Below, piece after piece: positions 1-14,573 of a stretch of DNA of 64,000 bases. The DNA is taken from positions 58,032,001 to 58,096,000 of the forward strand of contig OZ231126.1 of the NCBI GenBank assembly GCA_965153355.1. The letters are read 5' to 3'. The DNA comes from Flaccisagitta enflata. Its lineage: Eukaryota > Chaetognatha > Sagittoidea > Aphragmophora. A model generated the notes under the pieces. The model was not told the origin of the DNA. It did no database searches and saw only the letters and a program-made list of their open reading frames with translations. A program made the position numbers and the translations under genes. Within the stretch, counting starts at the first letter, position 1. Every line of letters begins with the position of its first letter.

Positions 1-3000
1 CAATTCATAAAAAGACTTAATATCCATGAGCAAAAAAAGGTACTGCTCAGGAGCTAACCAGTGGTGCAATCGGCGTGTCAGTATGTTTTTGCATTTAGAT
101 TTTATAGAATTTCAAAGATCTAAGGGTATGTCAAAATAACAATTTTTGGGTATTTTAATCTTTGAAGTTCTATAAAATCTAAATGCAAAAACATATTGAC
201 ACGCCAATTGCACCACTGGTTAGCTCCTTAGCAGTACTTCATTTTGCTCATGGATTTTAGGTTTTTAAATGAATTGGAAGTGGCCTAATTTTTCATCCAA
301 GATGGACCAATTTACAAAAAAATCGATTTTTTTGCACCTGCTTCTACAGTCTCTAAAATTTTCTGGGGGAAATATTGATCAAAAACTTATTTACCATCAG
401 CTAGAACAGGAAAAACTCTTCAATTTGATCACCAATTTTATGCAGATTGGTCCATCCAAAGCCGCGAAATGTTGAAATATGTGGAAAATGTCAAAATTGT
501 CACTGAAATTGACAGTCAGTGGACAAACCGGTATAGGTATAAATCTCTACGGGTTGTTACAGTTCTCAAAGAAAGATCATTTCAAATGTAAGGTTTATCA
601 CTAAGTTGATTAAGCTTTCTTTGCTTAGAAATTAACTAAGATCAGAGACATTTCTACAGAGAGGCCATGCAAAATGATGAAAAATCATGTTTTTCAAAAA
701 GTCATAATGACCAGTGTATTCAGTTATGAAATACTGAGTAGATTACTAATCTGAAGGTGCCACTAAACATATGAGAAGTCAAGGTATGCTGGAACAGCTC
801 GTCAACAGCATCATTGAAGGACCTTTCAATATCGAATCATGTAAAACTATAAGCAGCAGAATTTTTTTTATTTATAGATAAGTAAGATTCACAGCTATGA
901 ATATAATTAGAGAAAAAACAAAGACTTGAATCAGGAGTTGGAGCTGCTCGTCAACTGCATCACTGAAGGATACCTTCCTCAAGAGGCTATACAAAATGAT
1001 GAAAAGTCATGTTTTTCAAAAAGTAATCGTAACCAATGTATTCAGACATGAAATTTTGTGGAGATTGCAAATCTGAAGGTACCACTAAGCATATGAGTAG
1101 TTAGGGTGGGCTGAAGCTGCTCGTCAACTGCATCACTGAAGGATCTTTTCTACAAGAGGCTGTGCAAAATGTTGAAAATTCATATTTTTCTAAAATTCAT
1201 CAGCATCAAAATATTTAGACATGAAAGTTTGCGTAGATCACAAATCTGAAGGCGCCAATAAGCATTTGAGCAGTCAAGGTTTGCTGAAACAGCTCGTCAA
1301 CAGCATCATTGGAGGTTGCATCCACAATTCATGTATAACCGTGTGCAGTGGAAGTGATTTTTTTTTTCAGTTAATTCGGTTTTACAGCTTTGTATAGAAT
1401 AAGAAGAAAAACAAAATTTTGAATAAGGGTATTTAAAAGCTGAAGGATCCCCTCCACAACTTCTACGTTCCCAATGCAAGAACATTTTTTTTTGCTGTAA
1501 AATCTTTGGAAACATTACATATATGCATAGAATTAGAGGAAACTCCGTATTAAATAAAGGAATTCAATACTTTGTCCTTTAATTCTATGCATATCAGTCA
1601 AATTCCCAAAGATTTTACAGCCAAAACTAGGCCCGATACGCGGCTACTAGGGCAAATGGTTTTGCATCAAATCAATTGAACACCTCAGCCTGCAGCTTTT
1701 TTAAACAACCTATGTCTATACTGTTGAAAACTACTCGCTATATGACTTTTTTCCGTGATTTGGAGGTGCCAGATTTGATATTTTGATCATAACTTGATAG
1801 TGGATGGTAAAAATGTCAAATTTAGGTCATTTTGGCCGCCAAATTGGGCCACTTAGCCTTAGAAATCAAACCTAAAATCCATGAGATCATAAAACAAGAG
1901 CTCAAGGTCTCATTAGTGGTGCAATCCGCATGTTTCTATCATTTTTCGTTTAGATTTGAGAGCATTTCAAAGATGAAAATGTTTGAAGAGAAAATTGCGG
2001 CTTCAATTTCAGTGGCAATTTTGACATTTTTCACAAATTTCAATATTTCGCGCCTTTGGATGGACCAATCTGCATAAAATTGGTGATCAAATTGAAGAGG
2101 CTTTCCTGTTCTAGCTAATGGCAAAAAGATTTTTGATTGTTATTCCCCCAAAGAATTTTTAGAGACTGTAGAAGCAGGTGCAAAAAAGTCGATTTTTTTG
2201 CAAATTAGTCAATTTAGGATGAAAAATTAGGCCACTTCCAATTTATAAAAAGACTCCATGAGTAAAATAAAGTACTGCTCAGGAGCTAATCAGTGGTGCA
2301 ATCGGCGTGTCAATATGTTTTTGCATTTAGATTTTATAGAACTTCAAAGATCTAAGGTCAAAATAACAATTTTTGGGTATTTTAATCTTTGAAGTTCTAT
2401 AAAATCTAAATGCGAAAACATATTGACATGCCGATTGCACCTGAGCAGTACTTTATTTTGCCCTTTCTATGAATTGGAAGTGGCCTAATTTTTCATCCAA
2501 AATTGACCAATTTGCAAAAAAATCGATTTTTTTGCACCTGCTTCTACAGTCTCTAAAATTTTTTGGGGGGAATATCGATCAAAAATTTCTTTACCATCAG
2601 CTAGAACAGGAAAAACTCTTCAATTTGATCACCAATTTTATGTAGATTGGTCCATCCAAAGCCGCGAAATATTGAAATTTGTGAAAAATGTAAAAATTGC
2701 AATTGAAGTTGGCTGCCATTTTCCCATTCATCTTTGAATTACAAAATACAAAAAAGAACGGATTGCACCACTAGTGAGATCTTGAGCTCTTGTTTGATAA
2801 TCTCATGGACTTTAGGCTGGATTTCTAAGGCTAAGTGGCCCAATTTGGCGGCCAAAATGACCTAAATTGGACATTTTTACCACAACCACCATCAAGTTAT
2901 GATCAAAATATCAAATCTGGCACCTCTAAATCACAGAGAAAAGTCATATAGCGAGTAATTTTTAACAGTATAGACATAGTCTGTTTAAAAAAGCTGCAGG

Positions 3001-3027
3001 CTGGGGTGTTCAATTGATTTGAGGGGT

Positions 3028-3700
3028 CAATGACCTATGATTCCACACAAGGCAATTTTGTTTTGGGTTTTGAATGTGTATTTGGAGCTTATGAGTAGCC
3101 TGTTTTGGGGTCTGATAAGCCTGATATGGGGTGTTAGAGGCCTAATTTAGAGTCCTAGAGACTTGATTTTGGGTCTTAGAGGCATGAGCTGAGGTCTAAG
3201 ATTTGGGGTCCATTAGGTCTGATTTGAGGTGTAAGAGGCCTGATTTGGGGTCTGAGAAGCCTGATTTGGGGTCTTAGAGGCCTGATTTGGGGTCTTAAAA
3301 GCCTGATTTGGGGTCTTAGAAGCCTGATTTGGGGTCTTAGAAGCCTGATTTGGAGTGTGAGAGGCCTGAAAACAGGTCTGGGAGATTGAGTTTGGGCCAA
3401 GGTGGTCTGAGAGGCCTGATTTGGGGTCTTAGAGGCCTGATTTGGGATCCGAGAGGCCTGATATGAAGTCTGAGAGGCCTCATCTGCAGTCTGAGAGGCC
3501 TGATTATGGTTCTGAGAGTCCTGATTTACTGTCTGAGATGCCTGATTTGAGGTCTGAGAGGCCTGCTTTGAGGTCTGAGAGGCCTGCTTTGAGGTCTGAA
3601 GTGCCTGATTTGAGGTCCAAGAGACTTGATTTTAGGCTTCAGGGGGGGAGACAAAAACATCAGATTGGAAAAATTGCCCTGTGGGGAACCATAGGTTATC
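3028..3700. repeat. Minisatellite-bearing hairpin, GGCCTGATTTGGGGTCT units
   Basis: About 25 imperfect ~21-bp units of the type GGCCTGATTTGGGGTCTGAGA are bounded by inverted flanks (TCAATGACCTATGATTCCAC on the left, GGGGAACCATAGGTTATC on the right). The same unit recurs at 58760-58990. Apparent proteins here (repeats of SERPD or RPQIRLL) only mirror the DNA repeat and should not be read as genes. Confidence 0.75.
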
Positions 3701-3715
3701 AACTCCATGAAGTTA

Positions 3716-4300
3716 CTATCTAGCTCATATATATATCGACAAGCATTTAAAGCAATAACCCTGTTTAAAATAAAAAAATCATATAAAAATCAGTGAGATT
3801 CTGAAACTGTTACAAATTTTTGACCAAATGCCGCAAGCTCAAGGCATTAAGATTTGACAAGCAAAACAAAATCGATACCCCGATTGAAAAAGGGCAAAAA
3901 TAATGCATCTTCTTTCTTTTTAGTTTTGGTATTGAGTAACAAAGAGTAGATTGGAGGTTTTTTCACCCAACTTTTGGTCCTCTATACAAGGCCAAACACT
4001 TCCTACATTTTCGTGGTCAATTTCAACCCCACTGGGTCATTTGGATTGCAATTGAAGCAAAAGGAAGGACCCACTATTTGCTAGAGAATGGTCTAAAAAC
4101 TCACACAAGGAGGGGAGAGTTGTCATGCATTTATGCTATGAATTTGTGTTAAAGTGCTTAGAAAACCCATACTCTGGTAATTTTTGAAAACTAAATATGC
4201 AAAACTAAGTATTTGAAAGATTCTAAAGATTTTTTTTGTCAATTCTATGACAATAAACCAACTTTTTCCCATTTTGTCTATATATTTATGAGCTAGATAG
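3716..4300. mobile_element. TA-flanked foldback MITE, copy 1 (CTATCTAGCTCATA ends)
   Basis: A 585-bp element has terminal inverted repeats CTATCTAGCTCATA at the left and TATGAGCTAGATAG at the right, with TA directly outside both ends. A second copy occupies 19101-20245. There is no coding capacity, so it is non-autonomous. The TA duplication suggests a Tc1/mariner-type transposase, but no such gene is seen. Confidence 0.7.
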
Positions 4301-4807
4301 TATATGTCGAAATACATTAGACAAGAAAACTTTTTGCATGGCCTCCCATAGAGGGGATCCTTCAGTGATGCAGTTGACAGGCAGGTGCAGTACACCCTTA
4401 TTCAAATCTTTGTTTTTTTTCATATTCTATACAAAGCTGTGAAACTCACTTGTCTGAAAATGAAATTACTTCAGCTGTATATCGTTCTACATGAGTTGTA
4501 GTGAGGTCCTTCAATGATGCTGTTGACGAGCTGTTCCAGCATACCTTGTGCGCTCAAATGCCAAGTGACACCTTTAGATTTGTAATCTACACAAAATTAC
4601 ATGTTTGAATAAATTGGTTATGACGAACTCTTGAAAAACATGATTTTTCATTATTTTGCAATTCGCATGGCCCCACGTGGAGGGGATCCATCAGTGATAC
4701 AGTTGACAAGTAGGTGCAACATACCCTTATTCAAATTTTTGTTTTTCCTTATATTTTATACAAAATTGTTGAACTTACTTATCAAATTACAAAAATAACT
4801 TTCATAC

Positions 4808-6542
<1,735 letters not shown>

Positions 6543-7337
6543 CTTCATACAGTTCTCCATGAGTTGTGGAGAGGTCCTTCAATGATGCTGTTGACGAGCT
6601 GTTCCAGCATACTTTGACTGCTCATATGCTCATTGGAACCTTCAAATTTTTAATCTACACAAAATTTCATGTCTGAAAATATTGGTCATGATGATTTTTT
6701 GAAAAACTTGATTTTTCATCATTTTACATGGCCTCTCTGTAGAAATGTCTCTGATCTTAGTTATTTCCTGAGCCAAGAAAGCTTCTTTCACTTTGTGAAT
6801 AACCTAACCTCTGAAATATTCTTTCTTTTAAAGACATAACCACCAGTAGAGATTTATACCTATACCGGTTTGTCCACTGACTGTTGAAGCCGCAATTTTC
6901 CCTTCAAAGCCTTTCATCTTTGAAATGCTCTCAAATCTAAACAAAAAATGATAGAAACATGCGGATTGCACCACTAGTGAGATCTTGAGCTCTAGTTTTA
7001 CAATCTCATGGATTTTAGGTTTGATTTCTAAGGCTAAGTGGCCCAATTTGGCGGCCAAAATGACCTAAATTTGACATTTTTACCAAAACCACCATCAAGT
7101 TATGATCAAAATATCAAATCTGGCACCTCTAAATCACGGAGAAAAGTCATACAGCGAGTAGTTTTCAACAGTATAGACATAGTCTGTTTAAAAAAGCTGC
7201 AGGCTGGGGTGTTCAATTGATTTGATGCAAAAACCGTTGGCCCTGATGGTTAAAAGGCATGACGCTTTTATGACGTCGTGCTGTCATTGATGTGATTTCC
7301 ATCGACACTTGGCACGTGGTATGCATGTATTCCTCAC

Positions 7338-7426
7338 CTCCCAGGCTGAAGACCGCATGCCGCCATGTATGTGCTTCCGATTGTTTTGATTTTCTCAATG
7401 CTGCTGAATTTTGGTTTGGATAAAAG
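7338..7426 (-). CDS. ADCY: Adenylate cyclase exon: C2a domain, central part
   Basis: The exon encodes the C2a segment containing KPKFSSIEKIKTIGSTYMAA, close to vertebrate ADCY2. The Lys of EKIKTIGSTYMA is the adenine-contacting residue in C2 of characterised cyclases. The acceptor is TTTACAG and the donor is AG|GTGAGG. It enters in phase 0 and leaves in phase 2, and it joins the 11414-11560 exon without a break. This is the last cyclase exon in the window. The following C2a part, with the substrate-binding YDIWGNTVN region, must lie beyond position 1, so the next intron exceeds 7.3 kb. Confidence 0.95.
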
Positions 7427-7756
7427 CTGTAAACAAAAAATACTCATGTGTTTTAGAACAAGTCTTAGTTTTAGTCTAATTTTTGAACAAGGCCATGAGG
7501 ACCAAGCGGTTTCCAAAAGATGCGTTTTCGTTAGGCGAGAGAAGAAAAAGTCTAGAAATAATGCCTAATAAAATCTATTTCGCACCTCCTACTGGATGGA
7601 CCTGCATAAATAATGCACATTCCCTCTTAAAGAGATGCGCGGATGCATCTTAAATTTTAATTTAAAGTTAAAAGTATAACCAAGGAATATAGATTAAAAG
7701 AGAGATAGGCGAAATTTAAAGCCCCAATCACAAGCCGCGAGGAAGAGTCTGCTTTA

Positions 7757-8862
7757 ACAGGGTGTGCAAAATTATCCGGACTTGCTCCATTGAAAGAAAA
7801 TCATACTTAAAGGTGACCTACGTAGTATTATTGAATTTGAGCTAGAGTACCCCAGTTAGTCATACTAGATGTCATAAGGTCTTTTCTAAATCCCTTGTCA
7901 CTATGGGAGTTATATGATTTTAAGCAAAGATTTTGATTTTGACAGGATTTTTTTTATAAGTAAGATAGCTTACAAAATCATAAATTCTTGTATTTGTAAC
8001 TACTCCACAGTGACTTTCTTAGCTTGACACACACTATACTGAGGGAGTCGGGTGTGTCAATATACAAAAGGTCTTCTGATCAGCTCATCATCATTAGGGA
8101 GTATAAAGTCAATAATTACAAGACATTTACCGTTTTTATTTTTTTCAATTTCAGTCATCTTCCGTTTTTCTAGCGCATGTAAAGATTGTCAAAAATATAT
8201 GTACTTTTAGCAACTGCACCCAGTTTTGTTGAAAATGAGACTGATATATCATTGAGAAAATTATATTTTTTCTATTACTAAGTCTTCTTGTATAAAAGCA
8301 GAAGATTTTCACTAATTTTTCACAGTATAAAGAATAAGAAAACTAATGGGTTTTGATTTTTTTCTTTATCATCAATAATCCAGGTGCAAAACCAGCTGCA
8401 CTGCAATATACAAATTAGGGGCTAAATAGGGATTAAGAAAAAAACGGAAGATGAATGAAATTTGAAAAAAGAAAAATGGTAAGTGTCTTAGAATTAATGT
8501 CCCAACACTCCCTGATGATGATGATCTGATCAAAAAACCTTTTGCATATTGACACACCCGACTGAGGGAGGTAAGTTAACATCAATGGAGCTCACAAAAG
8601 CAAATAAATTAGGCCTGAAGGCAAGAAAACCTTATAACAGAATTCTATTTTGTTTTAATGAATCTTTTTAAGAGGTGTTTTACCTTAATCGAATTTACCT
8701 GAAAAGTTTTATTCCTGACTTTTTTATTCTTAGTGAATTTTAGTTTTAAATGCTAAAAAGGATACTTTTTCATATTTACCCCTGAAGCTTTCAATAATCA
8801 TTTTTTCTACAGGGTTTTTAAGAGGAGTAACTGCCAAGTCCGGATAATTTTGCACACCCTGT
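7757..8862. mobile_element. Mariner-like non-autonomous element (host of a nested MULE-like MITE)
   Basis: Ends are ACAGGGTGTGCAAAATTATC and the inverse, extending as CCGGACTTG on both sides. TA lies immediately outside at 7755-7756 and 8863-8864. It is 1106 bp, or about 590 bp once the nested insertion at 8048-8561 is removed. No transposase frame is present. TIR style and TA duplication fit the Tc1/mariner superfamily. Confidence 0.75.
8048..8561. mobile_element. MULE-like MITE, copy 1 (TCGGGTGTGTC ends, 9-bp duplication)
   Basis: A 514-bp element has ends TCGGGTGTGTCAATAT and its inverse. The 9-bp direct repeat CTGAGGGAG flanks both sides (8039-8047 and 8562-8570). Two relatives lie at 15867-16381 and 11759-12252. 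A 9-bp duplication is typical of Mutator-like elements. Internal palindromic segments (TGATCAGCTCATCATCAT near the left end, its inverse near the right) extend the TIR similarity. Confidence 0.8.
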
Positions 8863-8982
8863 TATAGCTTCATCGCTTTAATCATAAACACGACCTCTTC
8901 AGAATATCAGGTTTTCCATTCCATACCATTAAGTTAAAGGTCATTTCCACAATAAACCGGCCCAGCTTAAATTCATGATGTA

Positions 8983-9514
8983 ACAGGTAAAAAAATTGTT
9001 TTTATTATGCTAATCCTTTTTTTTTTCATGATAGAAGCTGTTGTAACACATTACCTGGGATTCAGTGCCTAGCTAATATCCTTCATACTTAAAATTTTGA
9101 TAGGCTATGTAGCAAAAAATAGGCCAAAATCACCCCTTTTTTATGTCACACTGATGTCACACTGAAAACCACTATGAAAAAGACATAAAAAAATCATTAA
9201 GCGTTCCCAAATAAAGGTCATTTCTGTTTGATTGCAATCTCTAAAGAAGAACTACAGATTTTATGGTGACCAGTTGTCATTTACTATGGAAAAATTCACT
9301 TTTAGTTGATTTATCTAAAATAATGATTTATTTGATTTTGACATATAGTAATATACTATACTTTAAATGGCAATATCTTAGGTATTATGGAAAATTTCTT
9401 TTTTCCCCCTTCAGTACAGACATAACCCAAGTAACATGCAAGATTTCAGACCTTAATGTCAATTCTAGAGATATTGCTTTTTGAAGAGAGTGACCTAATA
9501 TGTCGACACCCTGT
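8983..9514. mobile_element. Possible TA-flanked element with short ends
   Basis: TA followed by ACAGG at the left and CACCCTGT followed by TA at the right resemble the ends of the mariner-like element just upstream. The inverted match is only about 5-8 bp, so this may be chance. Otherwise the stretch is featureless AT-rich intron. Confidence 0.25.
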
Positions 9515-9796
9515 TACACTTATGTTACTCTGATTATAATAAAAATTAACCTAGTTGAACACATTTGAAGTACATTAGAAATTTTTTCATATGATCTAAG
9601 AGAGTATCAAATTCTGAGCACAGAGTTCGAATTTCAAGCTATTAGGTGCGACTATTATAAAATTATAACATTTTTATCAATGTTAACAAATTCAGTCGCC
9701 TAATTTCCACCAGTCTAGTTTATTGTGGAAACTGCCTAAAGAGGTCCCCCCTTTCCAGCTTCCATAACCTGTGGTCGAAAGATTTTCAGAAGATAT

Positions 9797-10342
9797 ATAG
9801 AAAATTCTGTTTGAGATAACAAGGCAAGCTAGAGCAGTGATATTTGGATCCTAGACTAATAAATGGATGCTTTATTACCCATGATAAGTGGTTGCCATGG
9901 AAACACATGACATTTCCATGTATTCCCGCTAAAATATCAATATTTTGACAGAGGGAACATTGTTTAAAACAAAATCTGGCAACTTTTCTACAGTGTGTTC
10001 TGTAAGAAGATCGCTCATTTGACCGTTGCTAGGGAGCGTAACTGAGTGTGACAGCCCTGTGATGCTATCTAGCAACCACCAAACATGCGATATTCTTAGA
10101 GAAGATACAGTGGGAAAGTTGTCGCAAATTTGACGTAAATTTGACTTATGTTCCCTTAAAAAATCTATCAAAATATTGACTCTCTAGCGGTAATACACAG
10201 AAATGTGTTTCCATGGCAACTAATCATGTTTTGGGATAGCATCCTAGTAAATTCTTTATTTCAAAAATCACTCCCTTGGCTCTATTTGTCTTTTCATAAT
10301 ACCTGCCCCGATCATCTTAAGTCAAGACAGAATCTACTGTTA
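9797..10342. mobile_element. Foldback element, diverged copy of the 50415-50956 family
   Basis: The left arm (GGTTGCCATGGAAACACAT and neighbours, near 9890) is inverted in the right arm near 10210. The same arms, with CATTTCCATGTATTC and AAAATATTGA blocks, occur at 50415-50956. The ends are more decayed here than in that copy. No coding potential. Confidence 0.6.
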
Positions 10343-10669
10343 ATTGGGAGAAAAATCGAAAAACGTTTTTCGATTTTTGAGTTTCGCTTAGGAATTAATT
10401 TTTTCCATTTTCGCTTGAGATGTTTTGGGGAAGTTGGGTCACGACTAGGCTCGCCCGAGGCTGGGGTTGAAATTGGTACAGGGTGAAAGAGGGCACTTTT
10501 TTACACCTTCTGGAAAAAAGCAGGGCACTGTCGGACCAATACTTTAGGCGCTATGAATTTTTTAATCTTTTTTTATTTTCTCACATTTTCCGCATATTTT
10601 TCAAAGATCTATATTTTGCATTGATCTCAATTTTTGGCCCTAAATAACAACAAAAATGAGTTCAGCAGA

Positions 10670-11232
10670 GGGCATAGGGAGGGAGGGTAGGGAGGGAGGG
10701 AGGGAGAGCGTGGGAGGGAGAGAGGAGAGAGGGAGGGAGAGGGAGGGAAGGAGGGAGAGGGAGGGATAGAGGGAGAGGGAGGGAGGGAGGGAGAGAGGGA
10801 GGGAGAAGGAGGGAAGGAGAGAAGGAAGGAAGGAGGGAGAGGGAGGGGGAGGGGGGGAGGGAGGGAGGGAGAGGGAGGGAGGAAGAGGGAGGGAAAGAGG
10901 AAGGAAGGAGGGAGAGGGGAGGGAGGGAAGGGAGGAGGAAGGGAGGGTTAGGAGGAGGGAGGGAAAGACAAGAAGGGAGGGAGAGGAGGGAGGAGAAGGA
11001 GGGAGGAGGAGGGAGGGAGAAGGGATGAAGAAGAGAGGGGAGGGGAGAGAGAGAGGGAGGGAGAGGGAGAAGGAGGGAGAGGAAGGAGGGAGGAAGAGGG
11101 GAGGGAGGGAGAGGGAGAGGGATGGAGAGGGGGAGGGAGAGAGGGAGGGAGGGAGGAAGAAAGTGAGAGGGGGACAGAGAGAGGGAGAGCGACAGAGACA
11201 GTGAAACAGACACAAACAACACACACATGCAC

Positions 11233-11270
<38 letters not shown>

Positions 11271-11275
11271 ACAAA
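10670..11275. repeat. (GGGA/GAGGGA)n tract followed by (CA)n
   Basis: About 500 bp of purine-only GAGGGAGG-type repeat ends in a (CA)n run at about 11228-11273. The 210- and 200-codon frames on the minus strand are Ser/Pro/Leu repeat translations. The tract lies in the intron just downstream of the 11414-11560 exon. Confidence 0.95.
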
Positions 11276-11413
11276 AAACAGCCCTTACGATTTTTTTCCG
11301 GTCGGCGAGAGCCGCCTTTACTGGTATACAAAATTTGTGGAAAAAAGATATTTCTTTTTTAAATATAAAAGCGAAGGCGCTTATTTTTGGACCAACCGGT
11401 ATTTTCGGCTTAC

Positions 11414-11560
11414 CAAGTCAAAGTCGGCGATAATCTCGTTCAAGAGTCGTAAACACTCCAGACCCTCGTTATTGATATCATTTTGAATCCAAAACTCTTT
11501 GAAGTTGGGGATGGAAGCAAACATGACGCAAACGCCGTTATACGTCTCGTAGTAAAGTTC
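11414..11560 (-). CDS. ADCY: Adenylate cyclase exon: C2a domain, N-terminal part
   Basis: Forty-nine codons encode the start of the C2a catalytic fold, with [14 protein letters not shown] and [19 protein letters not shown]. This matches the ADCY2/4/7 class closely (vertebrate forms have [15 protein letters not shown]). C2 lacks the two metal-binding Asp of C1, as expected: the position of YADIV in C1 reads MFASI here. Acceptor AATTTCAG, donor TTG|GTAAGC, phase 0 on both sides, in frame with both neighbours. Confidence 0.97.
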
Positions 11561-11758
11561 CTGAAATTCAATTGCAGTTTTATAGGCGCGTGCAAAACAC
11601 AAACTTGGATGTGTGAAGACCGAATTTGCTTCATTGATGAAAACACCTCATGCTCACTTTTTTGTCTGCTTGAAAAACAACGCCCGCGTGCAAGGGGGTG
11701 GGGAATACAATGATAATGCAGAATATTACAGTGAACCATTTTGATTGAAACGGTAGGA

Positions 11759-12252
11759 TCAGGTGTGTCAAATAGGAGTGATGACCGATTACAACATCGT
11801 AACACTAACTCAAGATGGGGATTTTGATTTCAAAACGATCACCGTTTTCCTTTTTCCAAAATTCGATTGGCAACCATTTTTTCTTGCAATCCAAATAAAA
11901 TGATTTGTCCGTACCCTTGTTTGCCAAGAGACAGATAATTTACCCAAAGAAATACCATTCTACAGTTATAGCTTTTTGATGAGATGAAATTAAGTAAGAT
12001 GCTGTTCAGATTTACACCTCATGATGCTATAAAAAATGATTCGAACTCCTCAACAAACACGGCAAATGAAATAAAGTCAATTACATGATTGCAACGATAT
12101 GCAAATTATGGAGAAAACGGGGGTTTTGAAAAAAACGGAAGAAAAGCGAAATATGAAAAAAGAAAAACGGTGAGGGCCTTTAAATTAGTAGCCTCATATA
12201 GTCCCAGTGCTATATGTTCATTGAATAATGTTTTGCATATTGGCACACCCGA
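11759..12252. mobile_element. MULE-like MITE, copy 3 (diverged)
   Basis: A 494-bp element has ends TCAGGTGTGTCAAAT and ATATTGGCACACCCGA, flanked by the 9-bp direct repeat ACGGTAGGA (11750-11758 and 12253-12261). The interior shares CGGAAGAAAAGCGAAAT-type sequence with copies 1 and 2. It is the oldest-looking of the three. Confidence 0.7.
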
Positions 12253-12478
12253 ACGGTAGGATGAAATAAACCCATAAAGAAAATGGGCGGACGGACCGAC
12301 CTACCGATTTACTCGAAGCTCCGCGTGCAAGCCGTGCACGTGACTAAAGAAATTTCTCATAACAGCATTACAGAAATAGCGATTGTCGATGAATATTACA
12401 TTCTTCGGTGTCATAAACTCATAACAATAATTGCATTACTCAAAATAAAATGATAAATGATAAAACTTGATCGGTTAC

Positions 12479-12640
12479 CTCGCTAAATCTTTTTCCGCTT
12501 TTGAGAAAATGATCGGCAACGTGAGCTGGTAAGATGTTCTCCAAAAGGATTTTGTTCAAGGATCCCATAGTCTCTACTTCATCTCGTTCCACCTTGAATT
12601 TTTCTTTCCAAATGAAATCTAATCGGCTTGTGTGTTCAAT
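12479..12640 (-). CDS. ADCY: Adenylate cyclase exon: helix after TM12 leading into C2
   Basis: Fifty-four codons cover the signalling helix and the start of C2: HTSRLDFIWKEKFKVERDEV, then SLNKILLENILPAHVADHFL. RLDF.W and ILP.HVA.HFL are hallmarks of membrane cyclases just before C2. Acceptor TTCAACAG, donor GAG|GTAACC, phase 0 to 0. It continues directly from the 14398-14573 exon, giving DRQ-IEHTS at the junction. Confidence 0.97.
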
Positions 12641-12785
12641 CTGTTGAAAAATGAAAAACAAAGGTGATAGCTGGTGATAGTTTCGCGTTGCGTGCTTGAT
12701 AAGAGCAGGCCGATGTCCCCGAAAATCCAAGCAACCAAACATTCTAGATTTAAAAGTTCACGTTCACTTAGTGCCTTTGTGACCA

Positions 12786-13202
12786 CTACACATGGATGCA
12801 AAATACAGCGTGATGAGGCGCCAATAGCCAAAAAATTTAGCACCCCCCACTACAGCCATATTGGCTGGTTGAAAATTCTTATGGAAAGTCATTTTGAGTA
12901 ACTTGGGGGAATACAAATGGCGTCATCAGAGCGATTTTTGAGATTGTAACTAAAACCTTGAAATTTATCATTTTTACTCAAAAAATATACACTCTTGGAA
13001 AAGGACAGAAAATAGAGTAAAATGTGATAAATTTCAAGGTCCTTGGTACAATTTCAAAATTCCTTCTGATGACGCCACTCATATTCCCCTTAGTGATTCA
13101 AAACAACTTTCAAAAGGAAATTTTATTCAGCCAAATTGGCTGTAGTGGGGGGTGCTAAAACTTTTGGCGCCTCATCACGCTGTATTTTGCGTCCATGTGT
13201 AG
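12786..13202. mobile_element. Near-complete foldback element, 417 bp
   Basis: Ends CTACACATGGATGCAAAATA and its inverse continue as inverted repeats almost to the centre (CAGCGTGATGAGGCGCC, TAGCACCCCCCACTACAGCC, TTGAAATTTATCA all recur inverted). No clear target duplication is seen. Non-coding. Confidence 0.75.
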
Positions 13203-14397
13203 ATCAAATGCAACAATTACTTCACCGCGTAGAAAGTAATATCAACCCCTTCACTTGGGTGCTTCACATTGCAAAAGTTGTTTTTTTCTTTTCACCCTCT
13301 TTATTATTATAATATGGAGTGGCTAATTTTAAGAACCTTACCATTTTTTTTTTATTAAAAATCGTTCATCTTCCGTTTATTAGAAAATTCTTTTTGAGGA
13401 CCTAATTTGCATAATGCAGTGGGATAAATTAATATGACATGCTTCTTTTGAGCACGCAATTTTCTTGCCACTATAGTTGACATACTACATGTTTAGTTTA
13501 TATTTACAATATTGCTTCCTTGTGCTGATTTGAAATAACAGCTCTATCAATGGGCTTTTTCAACCATCATTCATGGGAAAAATAATTTTAATTATCAATG
13601 TACGTGGAGAAAAGAAACGGATTAGGAAATCGTTTTACTGAAAACTGAGTGATAAAACTTCTAAAGAGAGTCCCACGGAAAATTCTTAATCTGCTTCCAG
13701 GCGCAGTTTTTTGCATTTCCAAGAACATGGCTTTCTTCCTAAATGTATTTGGACAAGGACCATGTTTTTAGTTTTTTGAATTTGTCATTTTCTATGCAAA
13801 TTAAGAGTTTTCCATGGGGCCTTATCTAGTGATAAAAGAGAATTTTCTTCAGAAATGACTGATTTTTCATTGCACATTGATACATTTCATACTGTTTAAG
13901 TTATCTCTACGAGATTTCCATGCAAATTCTTAATGAGTGTACACCTCTATATACTCTGGATATTTCAATGGAAGCGTTTGATCAATTTTTCTTCTGCATG
14001 AAAAACTGGCTGCGGCAGTGAAAATCGTGAATTTTTGGGGACCGTGTCATATGCTGACATTGTTCAAATTAGCTATTACTAATTTCTCCTTTCTAACAAA
14101 TTGTGTTTGCACTTTTTGAGTAAGCGTTTTTAAAGTTTGTGCTCTGATAGTTTAGTCTCTTTGCACAAACACTATGATTTTGTAAAACAAAAAATTGCCC
14201 TTTTAGAAACATAACTACACAGGATTTTGCTGATTTCTGGGATTTCTGTAAAAAACTTTAAGGCCAAAACAAAAATAGAAGATGAATTTTGAAAAGATTA
14301 AAATAGTCATCTTTGTGATTTTTGCTCCTCCACATTACCTCAGTAGTGTAAAGGGATACTCCAAACTTTTGCTATGTGAAGCACCCAACCCCCTCAC
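13203..14397. other. Intron without recognised genes
   Basis: AT-rich intron between two cyclase exons. The only structure seen is a weak inverted pair (CCCACGGAAAATTCTTAAT near 13671, inverted as TTAAGAGTTTTCCATGGGG near 13801). Confidence 0.6.
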
Positions 14398-14573
14398 CTG
14401 TCGGTCAAGCAGATGCAACGTAAAAAGTAACATGGCAACGTGAAGCGAGCCTCGAATGGCGATGCTTTGCAATAACGGAATTCCGTCGTATTTCGTTGGG
14501 TAAAGAAATTCGTCAAAGGCGTGGAAAACCGGAGAATACCAATAGTGCATAACCAAATTGTAAACGATAAACG
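14398..14573 (-). CDS. ADCY: Adenylate cyclase exon: TM11-TM12 of second membrane domain
   Basis: The exon encodes a hydrophobic stretch beginning AFIVYNLVMHYWYSPVF, a polar turn (LYPTKYDGIP) and the last helix (IAIRGSLHVAMLLFTLHLLD) before the C2 linker. Length and order match helices 11 and 12 of mammalian cyclases. Acceptor TTTCCCAG, donor CAG|GTGAGG. It enters by completing a codon begun in the 15503-15593 exon and leaves in phase 0. Confidence 0.93.

Noticed and set aside
10640-11331. Ser/Pro/Leu-rich frames up to 210 codons
   Set aside because: Translations of a GAGGGA repeat.
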